Made by a program: the position numbers and the translations under genes
The notes under the pieces: model-generated
The model's database searches: none
What the model was told of the DNA's origin: nothing
Seen by the model: the letters and a program-made list of their open reading frames with translations, nothing else
Assembly (NCBI GenBank): GCA_023313575.1
Contig: JAJTTP010000021.1
Location: 248,001-312,000, forward strand
Source: Eutypella sp. D-1
Taxonomy: Eukaryota > Ascomycota > Sordariomycetes > Xylariales > Diatrypaceae
DNA: 64,000 bases
Direction of reading: 5' to 3'
Shown: positions 22,524-32,319 of the stretch, piece after piece
Numbering within the stretch: position 1 is the first letter of the stretch
Layout of the letters: the number at the start of each line of letters is the position of its first letter

Positions 22524-23726
22524 TTACTTGCCCACGGCGGCAACCTTCTGCTGTCTTTCGGCCTCACGCACATCGCCGCCGGACGCCCGCCACCAGGCGT
22601 CGCATCCCCATCGCAAGGCCCTCTCGGCGGCGCCGGTTGGCGTAAAAGCGGGGCGCACGTCGAGGTAGAAGACAGGCTCGCCGGTGGGTTCCGGAGGTCC
22701 GGAGTAGTAGTCGATAATGTAGCGGACCTCCTTCTTCTCCCCGTTTAGGTCGCGCGAGACGTACCAGTCGTGGCGGTCGAAGGGGGGTTCCGTACTGTCA
22801 TGGTTATCAATATCAAGTCAGCAACAGCCTGCCTAAATCGCCATCCGCATCTATTCTAACTTATACATTGCGCTGTCACCGGACTGTTTCTTGACTTACC
22901 CGAATCCGCCCGGGTATAACCAGCCCATGACCTGGAGCATGGCGGCCTTGGGAGTCATATCCTTGGGCCTGCCCTGGAACCTGACAAGGCTGGGCTGTAG
23001 GTCCTCGACCTCCTTCTCGAGGCCGTACCGCTTCACCTGGGACTCGAAATTCTGCTCGCCGCGACTGCACACGCGCCAGCCCCTGGAAAGACCGCCAGCG
23101 AAGCGCTTCTCCCACTCCATGATCTCGCCCCAGGCGCCCTCGTTGAGGAAGTTGTGCACGCTCACCATGCTCTCGACGGCGGTGACGTCGGTGTCGTCAT
23201 ACCCCTTGCGCAGCAGTGCGTTATACATCTGCTGTGGCGAGGGATATTCCCAGTTGCCGGTGCCGTCGCCCTTGGGGATGGTAGAGGGGTCCCGGCTCGT
23301 GGGCAGGGCGTGGGTTTGATGGGGCGCGCGCTCTTGCGATAGTTCGCGGAACATGTAATTTAAAGGGTTGAGCTTGGAGAAGGTGGATGATGTTGTTGTT
23401 GAGTCTGATGACGACGACGCCGGGTTTGAATCATGTCGTACCGGGCAAGCCGCTGGAGGAGAGGACGAAGATGAGGTATGAGGGACTGGACATCCTGACT
23501 GGGCTGGAGGGGCTGGAGGGGAAGGAGTTGTTATGGCCTGAGCGGTTTTCTGGTTCTTGTGCATCGGACATCCTGGCTATCGTCTGTAAGTTAGTTTTCA
23601 TTGTCTAGATTCCATATGGCAGAGTTGGGCCAGTGAGACAGTGGGAGGGAGACTTACAGGTGGTGATTGTACATTTGCGACAGTCCAACTCTGTGGTGTT
23701 GGGACATCTGACCAAAACCAGCCCAT
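22524..23726 (-). CDS. CYC3: Holocytochrome c synthase (cytochrome c heme lyase)
   Basis: Mitochondrial intermembrane-space enzyme that attaches heme covalently to apocytochrome c (or c1). Three exons, 23726-23658, 23576-22900 and 22794-22524, give 338 residues. The 23-codon first exon encodes [12 protein letters not shown], resembling the start of filamentous-fungal heme lyases. Intron 1 (23577-23657) ends at ACGATAG; the nearer TTACAG would leave a TAG in frame. Intron 2 (22795-22899) joins PGGFG to [12 protein letters not shown]. Cys-Pro heme-binding motifs occur as GCPM, GCPV and ACPV near the N-terminus. The family block runs from [18 protein letters not shown] through [21 protein letters not shown] to the FDRHDW motif. 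It diverges from an ABC1-type mitochondrial gene. Whether it serves cytochrome c or c1 is not decidable here. Confidence 0.92.
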
Positions 23727-24674
23727 GGTGGAAGTGAAAACAGGATAGATGCAGGAGGGAAAGGAACGATTCCGTCCGGTATAAACGATTTGTTTCTTCT
23801 TCCTTCGTGGCTTCTTCCTTCGTGGGAAGCCAAGTTGTCCGTAGAGACAAAAAGAGCAAGAAAAAAATGGAAAAAAATGGAAAAAAATGATGTTATCGCA
23901 AGTTGTTACTAAGTAACCCGCAGGCCTGGAAGAAAGTGGAAAGTGATATGCGAATCTAGTAATCCCAGCACTGATAAAAAACCGCCTACTTGTATTAAGA
24001 CCACTTATAATGCAACTAAAAGACTACCTGCTGCCGTTGTTCCAGTTTTTCTACAGTGGCGGTTTAGCACCAAGCAAGCAAATCTTCAGGTGGCATATGC
24101 TACATAGGTACTACCCTAGGTGACATAAGCAGACGCTAAGATCTAAAGATCGGAGGAAGACGGAACGGAAACACCGACAGACAATGTGAAGTACATCAAA
24201 AGTACATACATCACATGCTTAAACCGATATAAGGCGATACAAAAAATAAACATACAAAGAAGTACAAAGTAATGCCCCTGTGATTGGTCGGTGATTTGTG
24301 CACAGTGGCCAATTCTTTACGTCACCATTGTAATAACCATTGAGAAAGTCTCTAGACGTCACTAGAGCTCACTACAGCCCACTAAAAGGTTGCTCACTCA
24401 CCAGCTCACTGTATTCACTGTATTCGGTCTTTTCGGATCATACAACCATCCTACCAACCAACACCACCAACCCACAACGAGGCTGTCCGTTACCAGGAGA
24501 ACCCCGGCGCTGTGTGTCATAGGTTGGCATCTCCCAAAAATAGTTTGCATTTAACTGCACTCACTATGCGATTCCTTGACATATTCATGGGACCGATAGA
24601 CCTGTTATAATGCCCATTGGGATCTCTCAAGGGCGAAATTCACCCGCGAGTCCGCCGCGACCATCCCTGGCGCC
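23727..24674. promoter_or_regulatory. Divergent promoter between heme lyase and ABC1-type kinase genes
   Basis: A 10-nt unit (AAAAAAATGG) is repeated nearly three times at 23861-23890. At 24283-24324 there are two CCAAT boxes on opposite strands (ATTGG 24283-24287, CCAAT 24309-24313) and a CRE/bZIP-like TTACGTCA (24317-24324) just downstream. CCAAT plus a nearby bZIP half-site is the arrangement used by the CCAAT-binding complex with HapX. That reading is an inference. Confidence 0.4.
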
Positions 24675-27029
24675 ATGAGATCGGCAATTCTCCTCCTTGG
24701 CCGCATCTGCGCCCGTCGCGCTTACACACAAATACCACCACGGATACCACGAGGCAGTGGCACCAAGCAATTCCAATTTTCAAGGCTATATACGGCATGT
24801 CGCCCTAGGCCCAGTACTCTTCCCCCTGTAGCAGGGAGGATAGGGAGAGGTTCGGCTCACTCCAATGGGAATGTCCTGAAGACCGCCGTGGCTGCCGGCG
24901 GCGCATTGGGGACCGCAGCTTTTGTCAAGCTTTCGGAAACAGACAATGCAGGGACAAAGCAGACAGCCGAAGAGCGCATGCTGGAGGTGTCGCGAGGAGA
25001 GTTGAAGAAAGAAGTCGACGATAGCGAAACCGGTCTCGCAAGACTGGGGCATCAGATATTTGTCTTCGTAGATGTGTATCTGTGGGAGCCCTTGTGTACT
25101 GGCGTTCGCTTCCTCCACCTCGTCGTCATCTTCGTCCCTGTTATACTCGCCGTTCCTATAATATGGGTTGGTGGGCGTCAGCCTAACCGTGACAATGAGC
25201 GCTCTGGCACCCTGTGGTGGTATGCCTTTTTAGTCAAAAGCATGGAATTGGCCGGTCCTGCATTTATCAAGGTACAACGCCCCCTGAATCCCCGAATCCC
25301 TGACCCCCTGAGCCCCTTTTTATAGAGTGACCTTCGAAGCTTACAGGTTTATCGACGAAAAGCTTGGCCAGTGGGCTGCCTCTAGGACTGATATTTTCCC
25401 CAATGAAATGTGTAATATCATGTCCAAACTTCACTCCAATGCCCCGGCACACTCACTGAATGCCACCAAACGGATCGTGGAGAAGGCGTTCGACAACCGG
25501 AAGTTCGAGGACATCTTCGAGGAGTTTCAGGAAGAGCCCCTGGGGGTGGGTGCCATCGCCCAGGTATACAAGGCGCGGTTAAAATCCAACTTTGCGGCGC
25601 CCGACGACGCCGACTCGTCCGCCGCCACCAGGAACATCCGCCAGAATGTCCGCCGGAATGTGGACACCGTTCTCAAGAGCATGCCTAAGCGCGTGCCGTC
25701 CAGTTACGTCGCCGTCAAGGTCCTGCATCCCAGGGTCGAGCGGACCGTCCGCCGCGATCTCCGGATCATGGGCTTCTTCGCCTCCGTCCTCAACGTCGTG
25801 CCCACCATCGAGTGGCTCTCCCTCCCCGACGAGGTCGCGCAGTTCGGCGAGATGATGAAGCTGCAGCTCGACCTGCGCATTGAGGCCGCCAACCTCGCCC
25901 GGTTCCGCAAGAACTTCAAGCACCGCTCCACCGCCTGGTTCCCCTTCCCCTACCTCGAGTTCACCACGCGCAACGTCCTCGTCGAGGAGTTCGCCCAAGG
26001 CATGCCGCTGTCCGACTTCCTCGAGAACGGCGGCGGCGTCTTCCAGCGCGACATCGCCCAGGAAGGCCTCGACGCCTTCCTGCGCATGCTCCTGCTCGAT
26101 AACTTCGTCCACGCCGATCTCCACCCGGGCAACATCATGGTCCGCTTCTACGAGACCTCCCAGCCCGACATCGGCTCGTTGCGCCGCCGGCCCTCCTCAG
26201 GCTCCGAGGACGCCGGCCGCGACGGAAAGCCCCACCCGGCGGACCAGCCGGACGTGACGGAGCAGGTCCTCGCGCGCCTGCGGCCGCACCGCAAGCGCAA
26301 GGACCGTGCGGCGTGGGACGCGGAGCTCGCGCGCATCGACGCCGAGGGCTTCCGGCCGCAGCTGATCTTCATCGACACGGGCCTGGTGACGGAGCTGAAC
26401 GAGACGAACCGGCGCAACTTCCTGGACCTGTTCCGCGCGGTGGCCGAGTTCGACGGGTACAAGGCGGGTCACCTGATGTGCGAGCGGTGCCGGCAGCCGG
26501 ACGCGGTGGTCGACGCCGAGGTCTTCGCGCTCAAGATGCAGCACCTAGTGCTCGGCGTCAAGAGCCGTACCCTGGCCCTCGGCAGCGTCCGCATCGGCGA
26601 CATCCTGCAGCGCGTCCTCGACATGGTCCGCGGCCACCACGTCCGTCTCGAGGGCGACTTCGTCAACGTCGTCATCTCCATCCTGCTCCTCGAGGGCATC
26701 GGCCGCAGCCTCGACCCCGACGTCGACCTCCTCAGTTCCTCCCTCCCTATCCTCCGCGAAATCGGCGCCCAGAGCGGCGCCGCTATGGTCAAGGGCGGTG
26801 ACTTCTCCATGGTTTTTGTCTGGGCTGGCCTCGAGGCCCGCCGCTTCATGCAGGCTAGTATCGAAGATGTATGTTTTTTTTTCCTCTAACCCTTCCTTAT
26901 CTCCCTGCCTACAGTCCACAGAAACACTTTCCATCTCAACTTTCCACCTGAATGTAACACCAACTTACCCCCTTTTCCACACAGGTCGAGAACTGCGTCA
27001 AGTACGACCTACTGGCGCCCAATATATAG
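24675..27029 (+). CDS. Mitochondrial ABC1/ADCK/UbiB-family kinase-like protein
   Basis: Atypical kinase-like protein of the ABC1/COQ8 superfamily, which acts in coenzyme Q homeostasis or mitochondrial lipid distribution. Exons 24675-25271, 25363-26868 and 26985-27029 give 715 residues. The N-terminus is Arg/Leu/Ala-rich without acids, like a mitochondrial presequence, and a membrane segment lies near residues 155-175. Motifs: KLGQ at 199-202, created exactly by splicing intron 1 (25272-25362, acceptor GAAAAG); an Ala-rich nucleotide loop GVGAIAQVYKA at 260-270; VAVKV with Lys 318; catalytic HADLHPGN at 449-456; IDTG at 536-539 in place of DFG. A roughly 65-residue charged insertion separates the last two. 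Intron 2 (26869-26984) splices to the short tail ENCVKYDLLAPNI. I think it is closer to ADCK2/Cqd1 than to COQ8 proper, which I cannot confirm. Exon 2 is very GC-rich at third positions, producing long antisense open frames that are shadows. Confidence 0.88.
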
Positions 27030-28424
27030 ATACCGCTCTATAAAGGAGGCCGCATTATTGGAACATACGTGCATGGCTGGATGGAATCAGAAATGGATAG
27101 AACAGGATAATGAGCATACCATAGAGCTGGAGTTATAGAGTGAGGCACGGCCGCTCAGCCAGTGTTAGGCTGTTGTGTATGTATGTATATATATCTGTAG
27201 ACGTATCTCCGTATAGGTGGGTAGGGCATTTGCATGGTGGTAAGAAACACATAGGTTTTCTGGTGTATCTTGGTTTTGTAAGATCTGTCAATCACTATTT
27301 GCATTAACAATCATTTGTTGCAGCCTATACTGCTGGCTTCTTGATATTGATCTATGAAATAAGTGGTAAGGGCGTAAGTCACTTTTACACGCATAACTCG
27401 CAGACCTTCCTCGTAATATTAGCTGCATATACCATGTTTACGCATCTAAATGAAATATCGTGGAGTACCTAGGTTAGAGTAATCACCCACATACGTCCAT
27501 AGGAAACTACAATACGTTTGATTACCCTACATCTCCTCCCGGTCTTCCCATCAGGCAAAGGAAGTTGTTTCTTCCCTCTCAAAGAGCAACAAAGACCCTC
27601 AACATCCAATAAAGCTAAAATCAAGATCGTTCACCTTCTATACAGCAAGACAAGCACCTTGTTACCCCTATACATGAGTAAAACAATACAGTTGTTTTTC
27701 TTTAACAAAGGTCTCTCTCTACCACCCCTCACCCCCACCACCTATCTCGCAGTAAAGATTCCCACGGAACAATCGCGAAGCTGGTCATACTTGGCCTCCC
27801 TTTCTGCTCGCGACTTCTCATAAAATCCGGCAGCATCCAGCTGACAATTTCCTTCACCGTCACTTATTTTTTCTCTTGTAGGAATATTCTAACTTTCATC
27901 TTTCTCCCTCTCTCTCTCTGAGCTATCGTTTTAGGGTGATACCCTCTCGATACCAGACCTTTCTGCCTTTCCCCTCCTCAGGTACCTTCCTGTAGTATAT
28001 ATATACATTGAAGACGGCCTTGTGTTGTTTTCCCCATCAAACCCTTCACCTCACAGCTTCCCTCAGGCACAAAGGTCCTCGGTTAGAGAGAAAAAGGCAA
28101 ATTCGCACCGGCTGTACATCCTCTCGTTCAGTACTCACATCGGAAAGATCGAGCCGGCCTTGATCAGAGCATACAGTCTTTTGCGCGAAGAAACCATCGA
28201 TGCGAAAGAAGAAGAAAAGAAACGAGTAAACATCAACACCCTCTGAAACGACCACAGAGAGGAGTCCATCGTCCTCGTCAGGTGACCACAAACTTAGTAA
28301 AATATATAAACACCAAAACCACGAGAACATCACGCCCGTGCGTACGGACACAACATTCACGCAGAGAGCACCGACGCAGAACTCAAACAACAGCAAGACA
28401 TAATCGCCCGCCGAAGTCGCCAAG
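27030..28424. other. Intergenic and long 5' leader, no gene seen
   Basis: It begins with the ABC1-type 3' flank. From about 27800 the plus strand becomes C/T-rich, typical of a fungal promoter and leader for the gene starting at 28425. No supported coding sequence. Confidence 0.55.
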
Positions 28425-29327
28425 ATGTGCCGGAAGATCCTCTGCCACAACATGCACCACGACGTGCGCGTGCCAATGACGCTGCCCGACGAGCACGGCT
28501 CCGAGCTGACCTACGCCAACCCGTTGCGCACGGTACACCACCGGTGCGAGATCACGCGCTCGCTGCCGCACGTCCCGCATCTGACAATGTACGTCAACGA
28601 GGACCTCCCGACGGCCGCCTCCTGCACCTACCACTCGTGCTGCATCCAGTGGGTGAAGACCGAGCGGTGCGATGCCCACGCCGCCGACATCCCCGTGGAG
28701 AAGTGCGACCGCTTCGTGCTCGAGCACCGCCACTATCGCCTGAGGAAGTTCTGGCCGCCGCAGGTCCCGAGCCCACAGCAGCAGCAGCAGCAGAAGAACC
28801 GCCATCCGCGCTACCGGCCCGTGTGCCCACTGGACCACGACAGCGAGCGCTGGAACGGCGGCGTATACGACTACGAGCAACCGTACTACGAGGCGACGTG
28901 GCGCGAGGACCTGCGGGAGTTTCCCTGCATCGAGTACGGCGAGGAGTGGGGCGGCGTGCCCGCAGGATCCCGAGAGCGCGCGCTGTTTCTCGCCGCGGAG
29001 CGTCTGCACGTTCTGCTGACGGACGTGGCACTGCGGGAGGCGGCGCTGCTCGACCTCGAGGCCAACGATGAAACCGCCGCCACCATCTGCAAGCATCTCC
29101 ACTCGACGCTGCCGCGCCCCGATGGCGGTCCCCCGCCAGACCCGCGCGAGCCCGCGGTCGTCCTCCCGCCCCTCCGCGCCGCTGTGCCGGAGCTTAATTA
29201 TTTCGCCGCGCGCGGCCGCCTCCGCGAGTCGCTGAAGCTGCTTATCCACCAGCGCACCGTCGTAGGCGACTTCCTTCAGGGCGCACGGCTTGGTCTCCTG
29301 TCGGACCTATCATGCAGGCCATCGTGA
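28425..29327 (+). CDS. Cys/His-rich unknown protein with a short polyglutamine tract
   Basis: Single-exon frame of 300 residues starting MCRKILCHNMHHDVR, in good fungal start context after a long leader. Function not recognised. The first 100 residues contain paired Cys and His residues (CRKILCHNMHH, HHRC, TYHSCCIQW, ERCDAH, EKCDRF) that could bind a metal, but the spacing does not match a zinc-finger class I know. A CAG repeat (28776-28793) encodes Gln residues in the middle. The C-terminal half is Arg/Leu/Ala-rich and probably helical. Strong third-position GC bias on this strand supports coding, and long overlapping frames on both strands are shadows of it. No signal peptide or membrane segments. 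Confidence 0.75.
   Translation: MCRKILCHNMHHDVRVPMTLPDEHGSELTYANPLRTVHHRCEITRSLPHVPHLTMYVNEDLPTAASCTYHSCCIQWVKTERCDAHAADIPVEKCDRFVLEHRHYRLRKFWPPQVPSPQQQQQQKNRHPRYRPVCPLDHDSERWNGGVYDYEQPYYEATWREDLREFPCIEYGEEWGGVPAGSRERALFLAAERLHVLLTDVALREAALLDLEANDETAATICKHLHSTLPRPDGGPPPDPREPAVVLPPLRAAVPELNYFAARGRLRESLKLLIHQRTVVGDFLQGARLGLLSDLSCRPS
28776..28793 (+). repeat. (CAG)6 trinucleotide repeat
   Basis: Six consecutive CAG codons in the Cys/His-rich gene, encoding glutamine. A candidate length-polymorphic site. Confidence 0.85.
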
Positions 29328-30727
29328 GGGATCTCGACGGGTTGTGGGTGGCGGCGGCGTGGGTGCAGGAGAGCGGTACTTTTCTCATCACGGATTGCTC
29401 CACCCCCCCTTTGTTTATCTCCTAGATTTGTCTCCACATATCTGTTTTCTACGGCGGTGTTGTTTTGCTTTGGCCGCCATGTACATATAAAAGATACAGG
29501 CGTTTAGGGATACCCAAAAAGGAGCATTGCGCTTGGGCGTTCGGTTGTCGGCTTTGGTCCATTGGCATTGATGGCGCTTTGTGTAGTATATATTGGCTCG
29601 GTGGAGGGATGGCAATCAATCAATGCATCACGCTGAACACCTTGTGAAGGAAACTTCTTCGTTAAAAGAAACTATCCCTTCTCGGCTATGGTCCGATGAA
29701 AATACCCACCCTTGAACGAATAATGGGGGTAACGACTAGTTAATAATAGGTTATCGAATGGTCAAAAAGTATGTCTCGCATAATTATAGATCGTATTGTA
29801 TGCACCGTAAGTAGTAATGTCATCGTACTCGCAACTCCGCATTTCCCGCAAATCGTAGTTATAAAAAGTAGTTATGACCGAAGCCCCCTACCAGTGTTTG
29901 AAGGGGGGAAGTCCAGGTCGGTTTGTGGGAGAGAGTGAGGAACTACGCGAACTGCGAACTAATCGTGAGCGCGAAGCGCCAGAAAGACCATGTGGTGGAG
30001 CTGGGATCGTGGTTCTAATGAAACGCGCCAGGATCACAGTCGTGCGATCCCTGGGCTTGAAACCCGACTCCCGCTTGGCAAAGCCTGGGAGCGGCCGTTT
30101 GTCAGTGGGCCAGGGCTTCAGGGGTAGGCCCCGCGGAGTCTTGGCTCGCACCGAGAAATCGCGCCGAGGTCCACCACGATAGAGAGAGAGTGGCCTTTGA
30201 TCGCTACTGGGTTGACCCAGCGTGAGAAAACCCCCCATATCGTTCGCCGCACGGCTCCCCCCTGCCGCTTCGGCAAGCTGCGCCGGAGGCCTGGTCGATC
30301 CTCAAACCGAGATGTACTGACAGGGCCGGCCAGCGCGCAAGAATAGGACTAGCCTATGTTTGCGGTGATCCATACCTCACGGGGCTCCTTGGTCCTTGAT
30401 CAGGGTGGGTTTAATAACGAAATAAGCTTCGACGGGATGTATATAAGAGATCTCTGATCTGCCGTTTCAATGACGATCCTTTTTTTTTGTTCGCGTTGTC
30501 ACGTCTGTTCTTGCATCTCCAACCCGGCTGTTGTTCGTCATAATCAATCCCTCTGGTTAGGGTTTTACTTTCTCTTACCGTTTCGAAGTTCTCGTTTCCG
30601 TCGATCGTTCCTTTACCCAACCTAGTCTATCTTTCAGTTGCTATATTCTTTCGCTACCAATATCATCCAGAAAAGAACATCACGTGTCGTTCGAGCGAAG
30701 TATATACACAAACTCAAATCAGCAATC
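29328..30727. other. Intergenic with the candidate RNA block and the promoter of the secreted-protein gene
   Basis: Apart from the hairpin-dense block there is no supported gene. Close to the next gene are TATATAAG at 30440-30447, a run of T around 30480-30488 and a C/T-rich leader, all fitting a fungal promoter for the coding sequence starting at 30728. Confidence 0.5.
29884..30320. ncRNA. Possible structured non-coding RNA locus
   Basis: A GC-rich block between AT-richer flanks, dense in short perfect helices: CCCCCT/AGGGGG (29884-29889 with 29902-29907), GCGC-GAA-GCGC (29969-29979), GGGATCG/CGATCCC (30003-30009 with 30045-30051), CTCCC/GGGAG with an inner GGC/GCC (30068-30091), GGTCCAC/GTGGCC with one bulge (30068 helix excluded; 30168-30195), and CTGGG-TTGA-CCCAG (30207-30220). 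Open frames of about 100 residues on both strands lack motifs. The strand is undetermined. RNase P/MRP or SRP RNA are hypotheses only; I could not match diagnostic motifs firmly. It may also be just a GC-rich promoter or a repeat remnant. Confidence 0.28.
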
Positions 30728-31393
30728 ATGCGTCAATCACTTTTATTCATCCTGGGCGCGATCGTCGGCGCCCTCGCCGCCCCCGTCGCGCAGTCGAACA
30801 AGGTGCAACCCGGCGACATCACCAGCAAGAGAATGACGTCCAGCATCAGGAGGTCGAACCAGGTGATCGCCCGCCAATCGAAGCCCTGCTTCGTTGTCGG
30901 CGACGAGGAGCTACCCGAGGAGACGCAAGGGATCGCCGACAACCTAGCCGCGAGTGTGCAGTGCGACGCAGCCAACCCGACAATCGACGGCGTGCCCGAT
31001 GTCTCGTCGGGCGGCATGACTTTCTCGTCGATCGACTTCAACAAGGCGGAGAACGGCGAGACGCCGCTGCAGTTCGCCGTGAACCTGTTCCAGACAGCCG
31101 ACCAGGACGGCGGTAAACTCGCCGACTCGAACCTCGAGCAGTTCCAGAACGCCCTCAACGACTACCTCGCCACCGAGGCCGGCATCCGCAGCGTCGGCGG
31201 CAACCTCGCCATCAAGGCCCCCAAGTTCTTCCTCCAGATGCAAGTCAGCCGCATCCAGACCGCCCAGGGCAACCCGCCCACCGAGGCCGGTCTCCAGGTT
31301 GACCACCTGCGCGACAAGGTCCTCAAGAACGCCCCGCGCGAGGACCAGGCCCTTCTCGACCAGGTCACTCAGCTCGCTACCGTCGTGGCATAA
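30728..31393 (+). CDS. Predicted secreted protein, unknown function
   Basis: 221 residues from the ATG at 30728. The same frame extends upstream to 30638, but the 30728 start puts a clean signal peptide first (MRQSLLFILGAIVGALAAP, likely cleaved after an Ala). A Ser/Arg-rich stretch follows to about residue 55, then a soluble acidic domain with two cysteines (KPCFV and SVQCDA), which may form one disulfide. There are no other cysteines, membrane anchors or repeats. High third-position GC supports coding. It resembles small secreted proteins of plant- or soil-associated fungi, but I do not recognise the family and assign no role. Confidence 0.75.
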   Translation: MRQSLLFILGAIVGALAAPVAQSNKVQPGDITSKRMTSSIRRSNQVIARQSKPCFVVGDEELPEETQGIADNLAASVQCDAANPTIDGVPDVSSGGMTFSSIDFNKAENGETPLQFAVNLFQTADQDGGKLADSNLEQFQNALNDYLATEAGIRSVGGNLAIKAPKFFLQMQVSRIQTAQGNPPTEAGLQVDHLRDKVLKNAPREDQALLDQVTQLATVVA

Positions 31394-32319
31394 TTGGCTT
31401 TATAAGGGAGGGAAGACGTTCATAAACGCGTCTGCATTATGATGAGGAGTTGGGACTGCATGTGTTTATGTAGGCTAGGTGTAAGGACAGATTAGCGAAA
31501 TTCGAATCGGTATACCCTAACATGATGGTTTTGTGGCCAGGCGTCTGCCTTCGAGACACCAAGCTCTTTTAGTGATTCGTTGGTCAATTGGAAAACTGCC
31601 TGCTAACCAGGCATGTGATCGAGTTGGAGCAAGGTGAGTATTCGTTTAGAGGCCAGGCTGTCATACGGCTGTAACCAGCTCGCAGAGTGCAGTAGGCCGC
31701 TGATATTAAATCCTTTCTATTCCATGCCATTGCCAACTACCAAGCAACGGGGATGGCAGGACAGTCCGCTCACCATGGACTACCAACAAATGATGGAGAT
31801 GCATCGCCGCCACCGGAACGTTCGGAGTGGACGCTAGACTACTTAGTTGGGTAGCTGAACGGGCGCATCATTGCACCCACGAGCGCTGTACGAAATCTGC
31901 CTATCAGGCCACTAGAACGCCTAAGTTTCAGTGGTGGCGCACAGCTGAACTCGACGAGGTGTTCACAATCCCTCCCTTCGAATGTTTTTGCTGTGCTCCT
32001 CGACAGACATAGCCTCAATGAATCTTTTTGGTAAGATTACTCGGTTTACCACGAGTCGACGGATTCTATGCGACGCTACCTTGGAAACTCGCGAATAATC
32101 TGGTTCTAGATGGCTACCATTCACTAGATTTTGGGCTGACTAGAAAATGGGCACGCCGATAAACACATGGTCTTTTATCAATACCGTTACGTGCACGCAT
32201 CCTTGTTTTTGTGGCAGTAACTGAGGGTTTACTTCGACAGAACGTTGCCAACATCCTATTTCTCACCTTCTTCTTGCGAGACACATACCTCTTCCTGCTA
32301 GAAAACCTACTATAGTAAA
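31394..32319. other. Intergenic, no gene seen
   Basis: Spacer between the secreted-protein gene and the HET-domain gene. A weak tRNA-like stretch near 31575-31640 was examined and not accepted. Short frames at 31634-32012 are unsupported. Confidence 0.5.

Noticed and set aside
26197..26934. Long open frames antisense to the ABC1-type gene (up to 181 codons between 25579 and 26934)
   Set aside because: They mirror the very GC-rich third positions of the sense exon, are low-complexity Arg/Ser/Ala or Glu/Val/Ala rich, and overlap confirmed kinase-like motifs.
28383..29249. 288-codon antisense frame over the Cys/His-rich gene
   Set aside because: Val/Ala/Arg-rich composition typical of a GC-biased shadow. 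The plus-strand frame has a proper ATG and leader.
31575..31640. tRNA-like stretch (TGGTCAATTGG and a GCCTG...CAGGC stem)
   Set aside because: The acceptor and T arms do not pair and there is no TTC-type T loop at the expected place.
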